A stretch of 64,000 nt of DNA from Phoenix dactylifera (taxonomy: Eukaryota > Streptophyta > Magnoliopsida > Arecales > Arecaceae), in contig NW_024067666.1 of NCBI RefSeq assembly GCF_009389715.1, positions 3,079,001 through 3,143,000 of the forward strand, in the 5' to 3' direction. The notes under the pieces are model-generated. The model did no database searches. It saw only the letters and a list, made by a program, of their open reading frames with translations, and was not told the origin of the DNA. This document shows positions 35,465 to 46,300 of this stretch, piece after piece. Both the position numbers and the translations under genes were made by a program. Every line of letters begins with the position of its first letter. The stretch's first letter is position 1.

Positions 35465-36935
35465 CAAAGCCAGCATTATAAAGAGCTCTTGTGCAAGGTG
35501 ATTCTTGTTAATTGGAGTGTAAAATGAGGAAAAAAAATTCCTTGTGCCATGTATTATAGAGGATAGCTGCCACTTCAGCATTTATATTCTAGGTTTGTTT
35601 TATTTTTTTTTTTATTTTTTTGGCGGCAATATACGAGAGCAGTTGTATGATAAAGTGTCAAATAAGCAGTACACGCTGATGGGAGCCCCAGAGCATCTTC
35701 CAACTTCATTTAGGATGTTTGTGAACAAATACTATAAACCTCGACCGCCTGAACCGAACTGTGGCAAGGCAGGCCGATATCTGTTCCAATATGGTGCCTG
35801 TCAAAGGCTGCTTCTCAGGTGTTCTTCCAGAAGAGAACCCTGAAATTAATTGGCATCAATTGTCCAGAAAAGAGCATCATAGAAAATTCTGGAGAGAGAT
35901 CACTTTCAGACGGCATCAAGATTGCTATAAGGTTAAAAAAAAAGGGTATCATGAAAATCTCGCACGATAGATGTAGTCTCCTGGTCGATCCAATGATTGA
36001 CCGCATCTACTTATGCGTAAAAAATTACATATTCACTCTATTCGCTTTTTGCATTGGAGCACTTATATCATCTTACATCATTCATCCGTGGGCAGAGACA
36101 GAAAAACAAATTTGCCTTTGTTCTTTGTGATTACTCTCGAACGATCATTTGCAGCGGGCAGGCTCGATACGCTTGCCGGCATGGTTTGCCAACTGGCCTG
36201 TGTGCTGAGCTCGCAGGAGCTTTCTGTGACCAGTGCTGCAGAAATTTCCTTTTGGATGGATGGACCTGTCTGAGAAGCTGGCTGGGAATAAGCCAAGCAG
36301 TGCTTACAACCTGCCTCAAATTAGAGGTAGCTTTTAATTTTTGGTGTGGGCTAGGTGGACCTGCTAGAAGAGTATATATGACAGATATCATCAATCAAAG
36401 GTAACCTCGGACAGCATTGGGTTTCAATAAGTGGCTTCCCGGTTGTGTCGCGCGCAGGTTTACGCCAAAGTGATCTACATCTTTGGATGGAACAGCAAAA
36501 ACTCAAACTGCAGCACCCCACACTGAAATTACTAACATACTAATCATGCAATTTCAATCACACGTGCAACACTAAAGATTGGGTCATGGACCTCTCCCAC
36601 AAGGGTCGAGACGCTGTTATTACAACCGAATTCCCCAAAAATGATCAAGAAGTCCAAGATCAAAACATGATTCACTTAGAATGACTTCTGAGAACTGACA
36701 AATACATATTGCCCGTATTCTCCAAGCAGAATCAGTAGTTTAAACTTGAGGAAGAGCCCATAAGCTAAACTCAATTCTCCACCCATCTTAAGGGAAAATT
36801 TAGAAATGCAGGAGAAGTCGGATACAGCTGAACAGAAATTCCTCACCAGGCAAGCATTTCAGCCTTACTTTTAGGAGTCATAGTTGTTTGTGAGCATATA
36901 AGTAGTCCTTTTTGAAAGTGTCATCAATTCATAAT
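34794..36935. other. 3' flank between nucleotidyltransferase and ankyrin genes
   Basis: Probable 3' UTR and then intergenic DNA. It contains a GA microsatellite (35425-35462). Short overlapping frames at 35544-36404 on both strands show no domain I recognise. This stretch also holds the 3' flank of the minus-strand ankyrin gene. Confidence 0.4.
35425..35462. repeat. GA microsatellite
   Basis: About 38 bases of uninterrupted GA dinucleotides. Confidence 0.95.
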
Positions 36936-39900
36936 CTAACCTTCCAGCATTGCCTTGGCTGCGTCGATCAATGTTGGTCTAAATTCAGCCGATGCTCGAC
37001 CGAGCACAGTGTATCCTTCCTTGTCTTCAACATCAACATCAGCCCCATGTCTTATTAAGAGAAGAGCAACCTATCCAACCAAAAAATCAAATGACAGCAA
37101 GAGAAAGATGGAGATGAACATGATTATGGTGCTCGCTGTAACCACAAATAAGAAGTTGTGCAATGCAAAGGATTTTACAAATGTTTGGCAAGAACATGTC
37201 CTGTGCATATCCTACCACAGCTAACAAATCCAAAATCCATCTGGCCAAGAATCCAGGCTTTCTTTCCCTTTTTGTTTTTGTTTTTGAGAAAAGATCCGGG
37301 TCCTTGTTATTTCTAAGTATCGTGGTTTTAGTTTCCTTATACCAAAGTTCACCTGTCTCATGATATTTGAGCACTGTGTTCAGGAACTTGTTCAGACCCA
37401 CAGAGCAAACAGGAGAAAAAACCTTTAATATATTTTAATGACCATTACCATCAGAAGAAGTTTCAAGGTGTTTACTGCAATGTTTTAAATTGTGGTGCAT
37501 ACTGTCGCATATGTACCTGCATATGCATATAAGGTCCCTTGACGGCACCATATTGCCCATACTCAGTACTCTATGTGGTCCTATCGCATATGGACCACAC
37601 AAACAGTCCACTTAATATTGCCTGGCCACATATATGGCCTGCTTAGTATTATGGCTTCATATACGAGCTTATCTAGCATTCTGAAGTTACATATACAGCC
37701 CACTATTACGTAGGCCCATATAGTGAAGTGAGTTCAAGCTGACGATTAGGTTTGATATGGGTTTCAGGAGTGGCTGATATGGACATTAATAGTACTAAAA
37801 TGTTGATTATGTTATAGTTATAGCTATTGGATATTAGTCACTCGGCAATAAAAAAACATTAATTATTGGTTGTTATTGTTATCAATATTGCTACTATCCA
37901 TCCATAAAATATTATCATTATTATTATTTATATTATAATTAATATATTATATTTATTCTTAAATATTTAAAAAATAAACATATATGCAGCCACATATGCA
38001 GCCTGCAAGCTGTATATGCACAATATGGTCCCTTGACCACCCATACATCGCAGCTGTTTTTTAGGACACCAGATTACTATTAGAGTCATGCGTGATTTTT
38101 CCCTGGCTTTGATTTCAGGATATTGATATTAGCAAATCAGGAGACAACTAGGTGAATGAGGGGTCTTCAGGGGTATTTGCATAAAACTTACGATGAAAGC
38201 CATTTGCTCCAGGAAAAAGTTAAAAAAAAAAAGAAAAAGAAAACCAACACAGTGGAATGTTGTATTCTCATTTACCTGTTTGTTCTGACATATCACTACA
38301 TGCATGAGAGGAGTTTGGCCTGCTTTATCAGTGGCATCGACCTCTGCTCCTTCCTCAATCAATAGCTCACATAACTCCGAGTTTCCAGTACTTGCAGCCC
38401 TATGTAGTGGGGTGCAACCAAACTGAATCAAATGCACATCAGAACTTCATTAAGGAACCATGTGCGCAACGTCTACTATAAGCTTAGCATGCAAACATGG
38501 TAACGAATTCTAATTTCTCATAAGTTTGCAGACCTTGTCTTTCTTATTTATTTTTGCACCATGGGCTATTAGAATTTCAGCTATTTTCAACCACCCCTTA
38601 CTAGCAGCATAATGAAGAGCAGTGCGGCCACCATCATTAGCCAGATTGACATCAGCTCCTATTTGTACAAACTTTAAATCAGTACAAGATCCAAGTGCAA
38701 ATCATGAAGTAGTAGTTTGGAGTTGTAGTGACAAAAATAGAGCAATTTTTCTAGCATATGCTAAAGATATCTGTAGAATGTAGAAAATTGACAATCAATT
38801 GAGTTGTTTGAACGTTGGCCTGATGCCTAATCATTCTCTCTATCTCAACAAAAAAAAAAAAAAACGCTTGACTGTTGGAATTAGGGCCAATGAGCTGGAA
38901 ACCCAAAAGGAAATCTAAAAAATATTATAAGAATTTCAAGCTGTCATATTAACTTTAAGAGTGAAGAGAATTAAGTAAAATGAAAGGATTCATCAAATTT
39001 AACATAAAGGTTCTATGCTGATCAGGCATATGTTAATTGACATCACCAAGGTTGAAAGCAAGACTTTGAAAAATGTTGTTGCTGCTGCAAATGGAAATAT
39101 AAAGATACTATCCTTGCACTAGGAGCAAACTAAAAGAACCGTGAATGATTGGGATAGTCTGTGGTGGCACACAACTCAACAGCCTTCAATTATGCTCATG
39201 CCCTTTCTCTTCTGTTGTTTTAACTCCCATTTAATATCCCTTGTAATCGTACTCTTTTAATTAAACATTACCCACCAATCAAAAGAAGCTGGAAAGGCAA
39301 ATTAACTATAACTTGAGGATCAAGAAAGCTCGTGCATTTTTATCCAAGATATGTTGTACTGTACCAGACGATACCGGACATACCGTACCGTACCGATTCA
39401 GTACCGGTACCGATGGCCTACCAATTCGGTATTAGTATCAGTGGCGTACTGCATACCGTACCGTACCGACGCTCGGTACGCTAGGCGTACCACGTACCGT
39501 ATCGATTCTATACTAGTGTAGCACCGGTACGGAATTCGATACCAGTACCACGAACCTTGGTTTTATCTTTTGCTTCACATAAAGTCTCTAGGATTTCAAT
39601 TGACCATGGCATAAAGGGTGCAAAATGCAACCACAACCACGAAACTATTGTGATTCACCTGATCGTTCTGATCTAATTGTCAAATTAATTGAAAGAACAC
39701 TTTTGGCTTGTATGACAACAAAGTAAAATAAAATATGTATAGAGAGAAATTCTTGGGGAGGAACCCTTAAAGAATACTAAGAAAAAAATATAATTACAGA
39801 GTCATCTAGAAGAGAAGCCCTTCCGAATGCTACTTATTTACAGAATAGGCATTTTAAAATGAGGTAAGATGGACAATAGGAAGGATATATAAAACATTAT

Positions 39901-41442
39901 AGGCCTAAGTTTTAATTCGGCACGTGATCTCTAGGTGCTCAAAAAAAAAAATGTAGAAAAAACAAGAGAGTAGGAATGTAAACTTGTTGTGAATAATATT
40001 TGCTAAATTATATTGCTTTGTACTTCACATATGCGCATGCCTTATGGTATTCATGATTAATCATTTTGTAAGGTTTTCAATGTCGTCTTACACGTCATCA
40101 TCAAATTTTCCACAAGCATATTAACAAAAATTCATATGGAATTCATGCATGTACTTACAACCATCAAATCTCTAAATACTAAACCATGCTCCTTCTAAAC
40201 ACTAAACTATCCTCCATCGAAACGAAATCAAAGCCCTTTTTAAAACTCTATTGTGATATATTCTTTAAACATCATAAAATCACACTCCATCATCATAAAA
40301 TCACACTCCATCATGAGAAAAAAAGAACTAGTGGAATATCGAAGCAAATCACCTCTTTTATTTCTAACTCAATAGTTTAATATGGGTCAATTTTTGTAAC
40401 ATATTTTCACTTCACATACTAGTTCAAAATTCCAATGGCCTTGAATTAACCACGTGCACAAACAATAAGACCAAGAGAATATTCCTAAAGTCCACGGTTT
40501 GTTTGCGTTATGCTCTAACTCTCTAAGACCTCCCACCCAATATTCAACTTCCCACCACAATATGCTTAGCAGAATGACCAACATTCAAGTTTCACGACCA
40601 TCTTTGTCACTTTTTTGAAACTTCCAAGCTAACAACCAACACCACATCACATTAACAGATGTAACCAAAGTTGCATAAAAAAGTATTTGACAGTGTAAAG
40701 CCTGAGAAAGATCACAGTAGAGGCCAAAATGCTCAAGCATCTCAACCACAAAAAAAAAAGAACAAGTCTGAAATACTTTTAGACAGACACTGAAGAATTT
40801 ACGCAATATAAATAACAACACCTCAAAATTTATCACATTTTCATGGTCCTTTTACATTAGAACTCCTAGACTCTCTCTTAGGATTCTCAAGGATCTTATT
40901 TCGTCTTGCAAAAGGGAATACCATATGATGCTTCAGTGTAAAAAGAAAAAAATCAGAGCTGTTGATCAAGATGCCAAGTTATGCGCAAGCTCACCTCTAT
41001 CAACCAAGATCTCGACGATTTGCACATTGCCGATGCTGGCAGCCGAGTGCAGCGGCGCCCATCCCTCTTCATCCTTGCTGTTAACTCCACTCACCGATGG
41101 ATCAGCTGCCGATAGCACATTAACCACCTAATATTTTTTTCCAAAAAAAGACTAATTAAATCCTCGGTTGCCCAATAATTTGAACAAGAACTCAAACCCT
41201 AGATGCATAGATTCGACAAAGAGAGACCAAATTCGTGAAATAAAGCATCTAGTTCGAAAACTCGCCTCAGGGCGGCCAGAGGAGGCGGCGGCGTGAAGGA
41301 GGGACCGGCCGTCCTCGTTCCGCATGGATCGAGCCCGGCGGAGTACTTCCTCGGGAAGGGAGGAGAAGAGGGAGGCGTCCCCCTTCTCTGCGGCTTGGAA
41401 GAGGTCCTCTTGCTTCGGGGCATCGATCTCCATCGCCTCCAT
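36936..41442 (-). CDS. PSMD10/gankyrin-like ankyrin-repeat protein
   Basis: Minus-strand exons are 41266-41442, 40995-41127, 38534-38658, 38276-38422 and 36936-37070. The phases join exactly to give 238 residues, close to the roughly 240 of the Arabidopsis At2g03430 protein as I recall it. Residues 1-25 carry MEAMEIDAPKQEDLFQAAE. At least five ankyrin repeats follow, with cores GRSLLHAAASSG, GWAPLHSAASIGN, GRTALHYAASKG, GCTPLHRAASTGN and GQTPLMHVVICQN, then a capping EGYTVLGRAS helix pair. Gankyrin/Nas6 relatives chaperone assembly of the 19S base of the 26S proteasome by binding an RPT ATPase; that role is inferred here. The first intron (41128-41265) reads GC...AG. Start: the next ATG downstream (MEID) is an alternative. 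Confidence 0.9.
37490..38063. repeat. ATATG/GCAGCC-rich repeat block, probable decayed transposon
   Basis: This lies in the last intron of the ankyrin gene. It is full of CATATG, ACATATAT and GGCC/CAGCC words. Similar blocks sit near both ends: AAGGTCCCTTGAC near 37540 and ATGGTCCCTTGAC near 38030, both followed by CCATA-type words. A weak inverted similarity links the outer ends (TCGCATATGTACC and CCCATACATCGCA). No clear target duplication. Confidence 0.4.
38659..40994 (-). other. Intron 2 of the ankyrin gene
   Basis: 2336 bp containing the hAT-like element C (39345-39559). The rest is AT-rich with A-runs and no recognised coding content. Confidence 0.75.
39345..39559. mobile_element. hAT-type MITE, element C
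   Basis: A 215-bp non-coding element. The left end CAAGATATGTTGTACTG and the reverse complement of the right end CAAGGTTCGTGGTACTG agree at most positions. Flanking octamers TTTTTATC (39337-39344) and GTTTTATC (39560-39567) agree at 7 of 8. The interior is dense in ACCGTACCG and GGTACCG words, as in elements A and B. It lies within the ankyrin gene intron. Confidence 0.75.
41128..41265 (-). other. GC-AG intron 1 of the ankyrin gene
   Basis: On the coding strand exon 1 ends CCTGAG and the intron starts GCGAGT; the acceptor is ATATTAG. Joining here keeps phase 0 and restores the ankyrin helix (GRPE then VVNVL). The nearest GT (GCGA then GT) would break the frame. GC-AG introns are a known minor class using the U2 spliceosome. 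Confidence 0.75.
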
Positions 41443-43314
41443 TGCCGTCGATCGGAGAAGCCTTGGTTCTAGGGTTTCGATGGCTCCAGGGCTTGGGGCC
41501 TTCTTCGCGAAAGTTCCGGAACAGAGCTCGGATCCCCTCCAGACTCCCAGTTCTTGCAATCACCGGACGGGAAATTATATCCTACACGGGGGAACAAAAA
41601 CCTTATTGGGCGGGCACTAAAGAAAGAAGCAGCGAGCCGGCTTTCTCTTGGGCCATATTTTCTTTAGTATCTAGGTTAAAGAAAACAAAGCCTAAAAATT
41701 AATTTTTTTTTAATAATAAAGTCATCTTTTTTATGATTTAAATAAAAAATATGATATTCTTTTATCTCTTATTTTTAGAATATTTTTTTTTTTGTCATTA
41801 CATTATATGATTAGATGATACATACCAAACAGATTAATTATCCAGCAAGTCGAATGCATACCTCTAGATAAATGAATACGCAGTTTTCAGAATATAATGT
41901 TCTACGGTAATGTACTATAACTAGCACGTAAGATTATTTTATTTGATAGCCGTACATCTTTTAATATCAGCTATTGAGCACTACACAATATTCTGCAATA
42001 CAAATTGTACACTATAGAAGATCTATGCTCAGTCATACTATGTACCTTTGCCGCATGTATAGGCACCATCCTATAATTAGGGCTGGAGTCTAAATTATCG
42101 GTTTTTAGGTCAAATTATACGACATTAGAATCTAAATATAGTAAATTTATCAGGTTTAATCTAAACTTGTATGGGACCTTTATACTTTTAGAGTGTTTAA
42201 GCTAGAGGACTTACCTGTCCATAGAAAGAGATCAAAAAAATTTACTGAGGGAAGTGTGTAGCACTAACAACAAAGTTATAGCCAACACACTTAACACTAT
42301 CGAGCATGGATCTACTCGCTTGCTATGGTTTATACTCGCATTCTCTATCCGGAAATCCCACAAGGAGTGTTTAATTCCTAGCACAAGCGCCAATTGGCTT
42401 CTTTTGTGAATCCAAATTCAAGTACTTGAATTTCTCGATCAGGCTAACAAGCACTTGTTGGAAAATGGAATAAAATAACATTATATTTGAGGTCATGCAG
42501 GATTTTTATTCATTAAAAAGAATTAATAAACAATATACTTATTAAATTTACAGATAAATAAAGTAATAGATAATGGAATTTAATTTAAGATATGGAGGAT
42601 GGTGTCCTTGAAATAGTTCGAGCTCCTCCTGATGCACAAGATTGTTTTGCTCATCTACTCCTAAGATACAACCACAAGCATAGACTAATAAACTTAACGG
42701 GCAGCCATTAGTAAGAAAAATTGGAAGAGCAGGATCATAAAATAGAAAGAGCAGGCTTCTGCAAGGTGAGTGAGCTAAGGAATCACAACCCACCCCCCGA
42801 ACCCTCTCCTTCTCTAGGTTCAAATAACAATATTTTCTTGTTTGCATTGTTTCTAGTTTGTCTTGCACAGACATTGGTCTGTCTTCTCTTTCTGCAAGCT
42901 ATGCAGACATTGGTTTGTCTTCTCTTTGGCTCGGTACATGGGGTAAGTTGGGTGTCAAGTCGAGAGTTAAAAGCTCTTTTCCTTGTAAGAACTAAGATGG
43001 TGCCTTTAAACACCTTCGATGCCTTCTAACGTTTTTGCCTGACATAAAAAATCTAACAAGCCACTGTTGCTGCCATTTAATCATAGGAATGTGAAACTAC
43101 TTGCTGAAGAGCAGAATTCACTTGCAAATAAAAGCTTCCCAGGGACCAATGGCACTCATTCATTGGCAAAAATAATAAAACCAATCCATTATTTTCACCT
43201 GCGAACAATTAAGCCATTGAATGCAAGGTTTTTCACTAATTGCATCTCCTTCTTTTGTACCCAGTTTAAATATAACCTTCACCATTGTAACGACTTAATG
43301 CAGCTGCTTTTCTA
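41443..43314 (-). promoter_or_regulatory. Upstream region of the ankyrin gene and 3' flank of CNGC2
   Basis: Near the ankyrin start the DNA is GC-rich, and an AAACCCTAG telo-box-like motif (coding strand; 41469-41477) lies in the probable 5' UTR. From about 41700 it is AT-rich. A 36-bp near-repeat (CAGACATTGGTCTGTC-type) occurs at about 42866-42929. No gene was recognised. The part next to 43315 should be the CNGC2 3' UTR. Confidence 0.4.
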
Positions 43315-46300
43315 TTATTCAAGGTGGTCATGAGGTCGAAGCGACATGAACATTGCAGCATAGAGCCGAAGGCGTCGCTCGCTGTCGCCGAGCTCTGGTG
43401 GTGGATTCACCATGCCTCCAGTCCTCGCTTTGCAGCGGCGCCAGGCTAGCTGTATGTTAACAGCTGCCCATGTCCTCCAGTTTGATGAGTAGTACCTTGC
43501 TGTTCTCTTGAGCCTCTCGTTTGCGAAGTTGTACCTGAAGTGCTCGGTGATGTATCGAAGATGGGGTGCATCTAAACCGAAGGCCTCAGTTGGCTCGACG
43601 CACTCGAAGGTGGCAGAAGAAGGTGGCAGCCGATCGACGAAAGGGCGGCGGAGGCACCATGACAGGAGCTCGTCCCCTAGGAAATTTCCAGGGCCCAGCA
43701 TGCATGTGGCCACCGTGCCTTGACTCAGGTGCTGGCTACTCTTCAATTGCCCCCGGACGATAAACACCATGCAATGAACGGGATCTCCTTCTCTGATTAC
43801 CTGGTGCAGAAGTAATAGCTCATAGCAACAAAAGGAGAGGGCATTGCAACAAAAGATCCTTCCATTCCACTAGATGACTGCAGTGTTTCTGTCCCTAGTC
43901 ATACCTTTTCACCCTTGGAGAAAACAAGGGGTTTAACTCTATCGCATATATTGTCAAGGATAAGGTCATCCAAGTTGTGGAAGAATGGCACCTGAATGAC
44001 AAAAATGAACCCAACCGAATTAGTTTCGTCTTCACATAATAAGTACTAGCTATTCTATCTGATCAAGCAATAGTCGAATGAAAAAAAAAAAAATCCTTTA
44101 TCTGGAATAATAGTAGCTCTTTATCCTAATTGCATGGGCATATTAGTATGCTTCTCTAAATTTATTTGGTTGAATGCTCTTCTGTAAGTTTTTTTGTGAA
44201 TGGGTTGTACTTGATGACTGATTTAGCCATGGATTTCTTTTGTCTTCTTACTTTATGACATCTGTACAGAGAATATTAGCTGTTACTTTGTTCATTTCCA
44301 GTTCGATCTTTATGGTTCTAATGAATGAACCATTGTTTGGGAAGGGAAGGAGGGTGCACAAACTTGAGTTCGAACTTGATGCCTGATGCTCTGTTTCATC
44401 AATGACACCCCTCCTGCTCTTTCTTATAGACTGACATATTGTCTCAACAATTAAACTACCTTCTTGATGAGATCAAGGCAGAGATGGCGCTTTATGTCTC
44501 GCCTTAGTCCTTCTGGGAATTCTTCAATGATGTCCATTTCATCCTCCCCTCTCATTGCAAGCCACCTCTGGCGTTCATACTGGCGGACTCTCTGTCTCAG
44601 GCGTGACGGTAGCTGCCTCCGCTTCATCCACCATTCCATGTCTCGAAACCGTAATTGCATCTTCCTCTTCCTCGCCATGACCGCATGCAAGAATACCTAT
44701 CAATTACCAAGCTCAAGCTGTTAGAAACTCACAGTTCACATACTTCTGTACTTTTTTCTACCGATAATTATAGATGATTAAGGGAGAAGATGGATAAAGA
44801 AAAACATACCTGAATGTTGCCGATCAACAAAGTGAAGAGCATTAGGCCACTTAATACGATGATGATACTGAATATAACTTCTAGCCAGTGGCTTGTAGGC
44901 TCGAGATCATTGCCAAAAGTGCTGTATAAGAATACTATCATCAGTAATTTTCAATTCACAGCTGCATATACTTAATACGTTTAAATCCTCTGAAGGTATG
45001 ATTGGTAATTAGCTTAGTAAAGAAAAATATATATGGTATATTGAAAGAAATTTGCAGATTTGAACCATGATAGTTTGATGCTTTAAATACTACAGCTTTT
45101 TAAGTTAGAATTACCTTAGAGTCATAAGTCCCCAGAATATAGGGTAAAGGATTTTGACAGCAAGTGAGTTGCTGGAAACAACAGGGAGAGCCCCATTGTA
45201 GATCCCAAAGCGGAATGGTCCATTGCCATTTAAACAAACTGGAATATTTTGGATTCCAATGGCTGTTGTCAAGTTACTCTTGCATGCTAATTCGTCCATG
45301 CCTAATGGCAAGGGAAGGCGGTAACAGACCTCCTTGGAACAGGCCAATGATACAAGATCACAATTGTTGTTCTTCTCGCATTGTTGTCGGAGGCACGAGG
45401 CAACACGTTGAATTGCAAGAACATACCAACACCCACCAGCTACCTGAAATAAACCAACATATAACTCCAGTGTTGTTGCATTAATACTGTTAGTATTATT
45501 TGTAGTTACTGACCAAACAAAATAAAAAGAGCTTGGGTCTTTTATATCAAAACAAAATCTTAGTAATTGGTAATCGTTCTTGAATCAAAGGGTTTATCTT
45601 TGTCTATTTTGATTTGAGTCGAATTCATAACTGTTTGAATTGTGTACTCTCCAACCAAATTCGACACTCATGCTTGACAACTTGAAGCTTACTGAATTTC
45701 TTGATAAGTTGCAGATTGTTATATGCTACGGTCTTAAATTTTGCTTTAGCAGGGATAGACATTATAACTTCGAATAATAAATTATATACTTCGCCACTTT
45801 GTAATTTCTAACTATGTCTTCTCTCCATTTGCAGGTTGAAATTGGCTGAAGCAGTGAGGTGCTCGACGCAACAAGATCATATCCAAGTTCATGAATCCTA
45901 TGATTTCTCCACATGGAAATATGTAAGTTTCATGTTCATCTTTTGTGACAGAGAGAGATACTGAGCACTTGGGAATTTTACCTTATGTTCGAGTTTCTTT
46001 ATTTATTTTTCTTCCTGAGATTCTACAAGTTTAAGTTGAACCCATCCATATATTTGACTGTCACTGGTGACTAACAAGTGATGTATGTTGCTAAGTAAAA
46101 CAACCATTGATAGATGTGTTGGAATATTTTAAAATTCCAATTCTGCCCTTCTTTGCTTTTTGCCTTTTTGTTTAGTGTACTTCCTTTAGTCCCACATTGG
46201 AAAGAGATAAAACTTAAAAGGTCTTTATGTAGTATTCAGCCTTTCTAACTTGGTGAAGCAAAGAAAGAAAGTAGCCCACGCGCGCATGAGCCCAATGGAG

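Noticed and set aside
35544..36404. Cluster of short frames on both strands downstream of the nucleotidyltransferase gene
   Set aside because: No domain, no codon preference and no plausible splicing that joins them.
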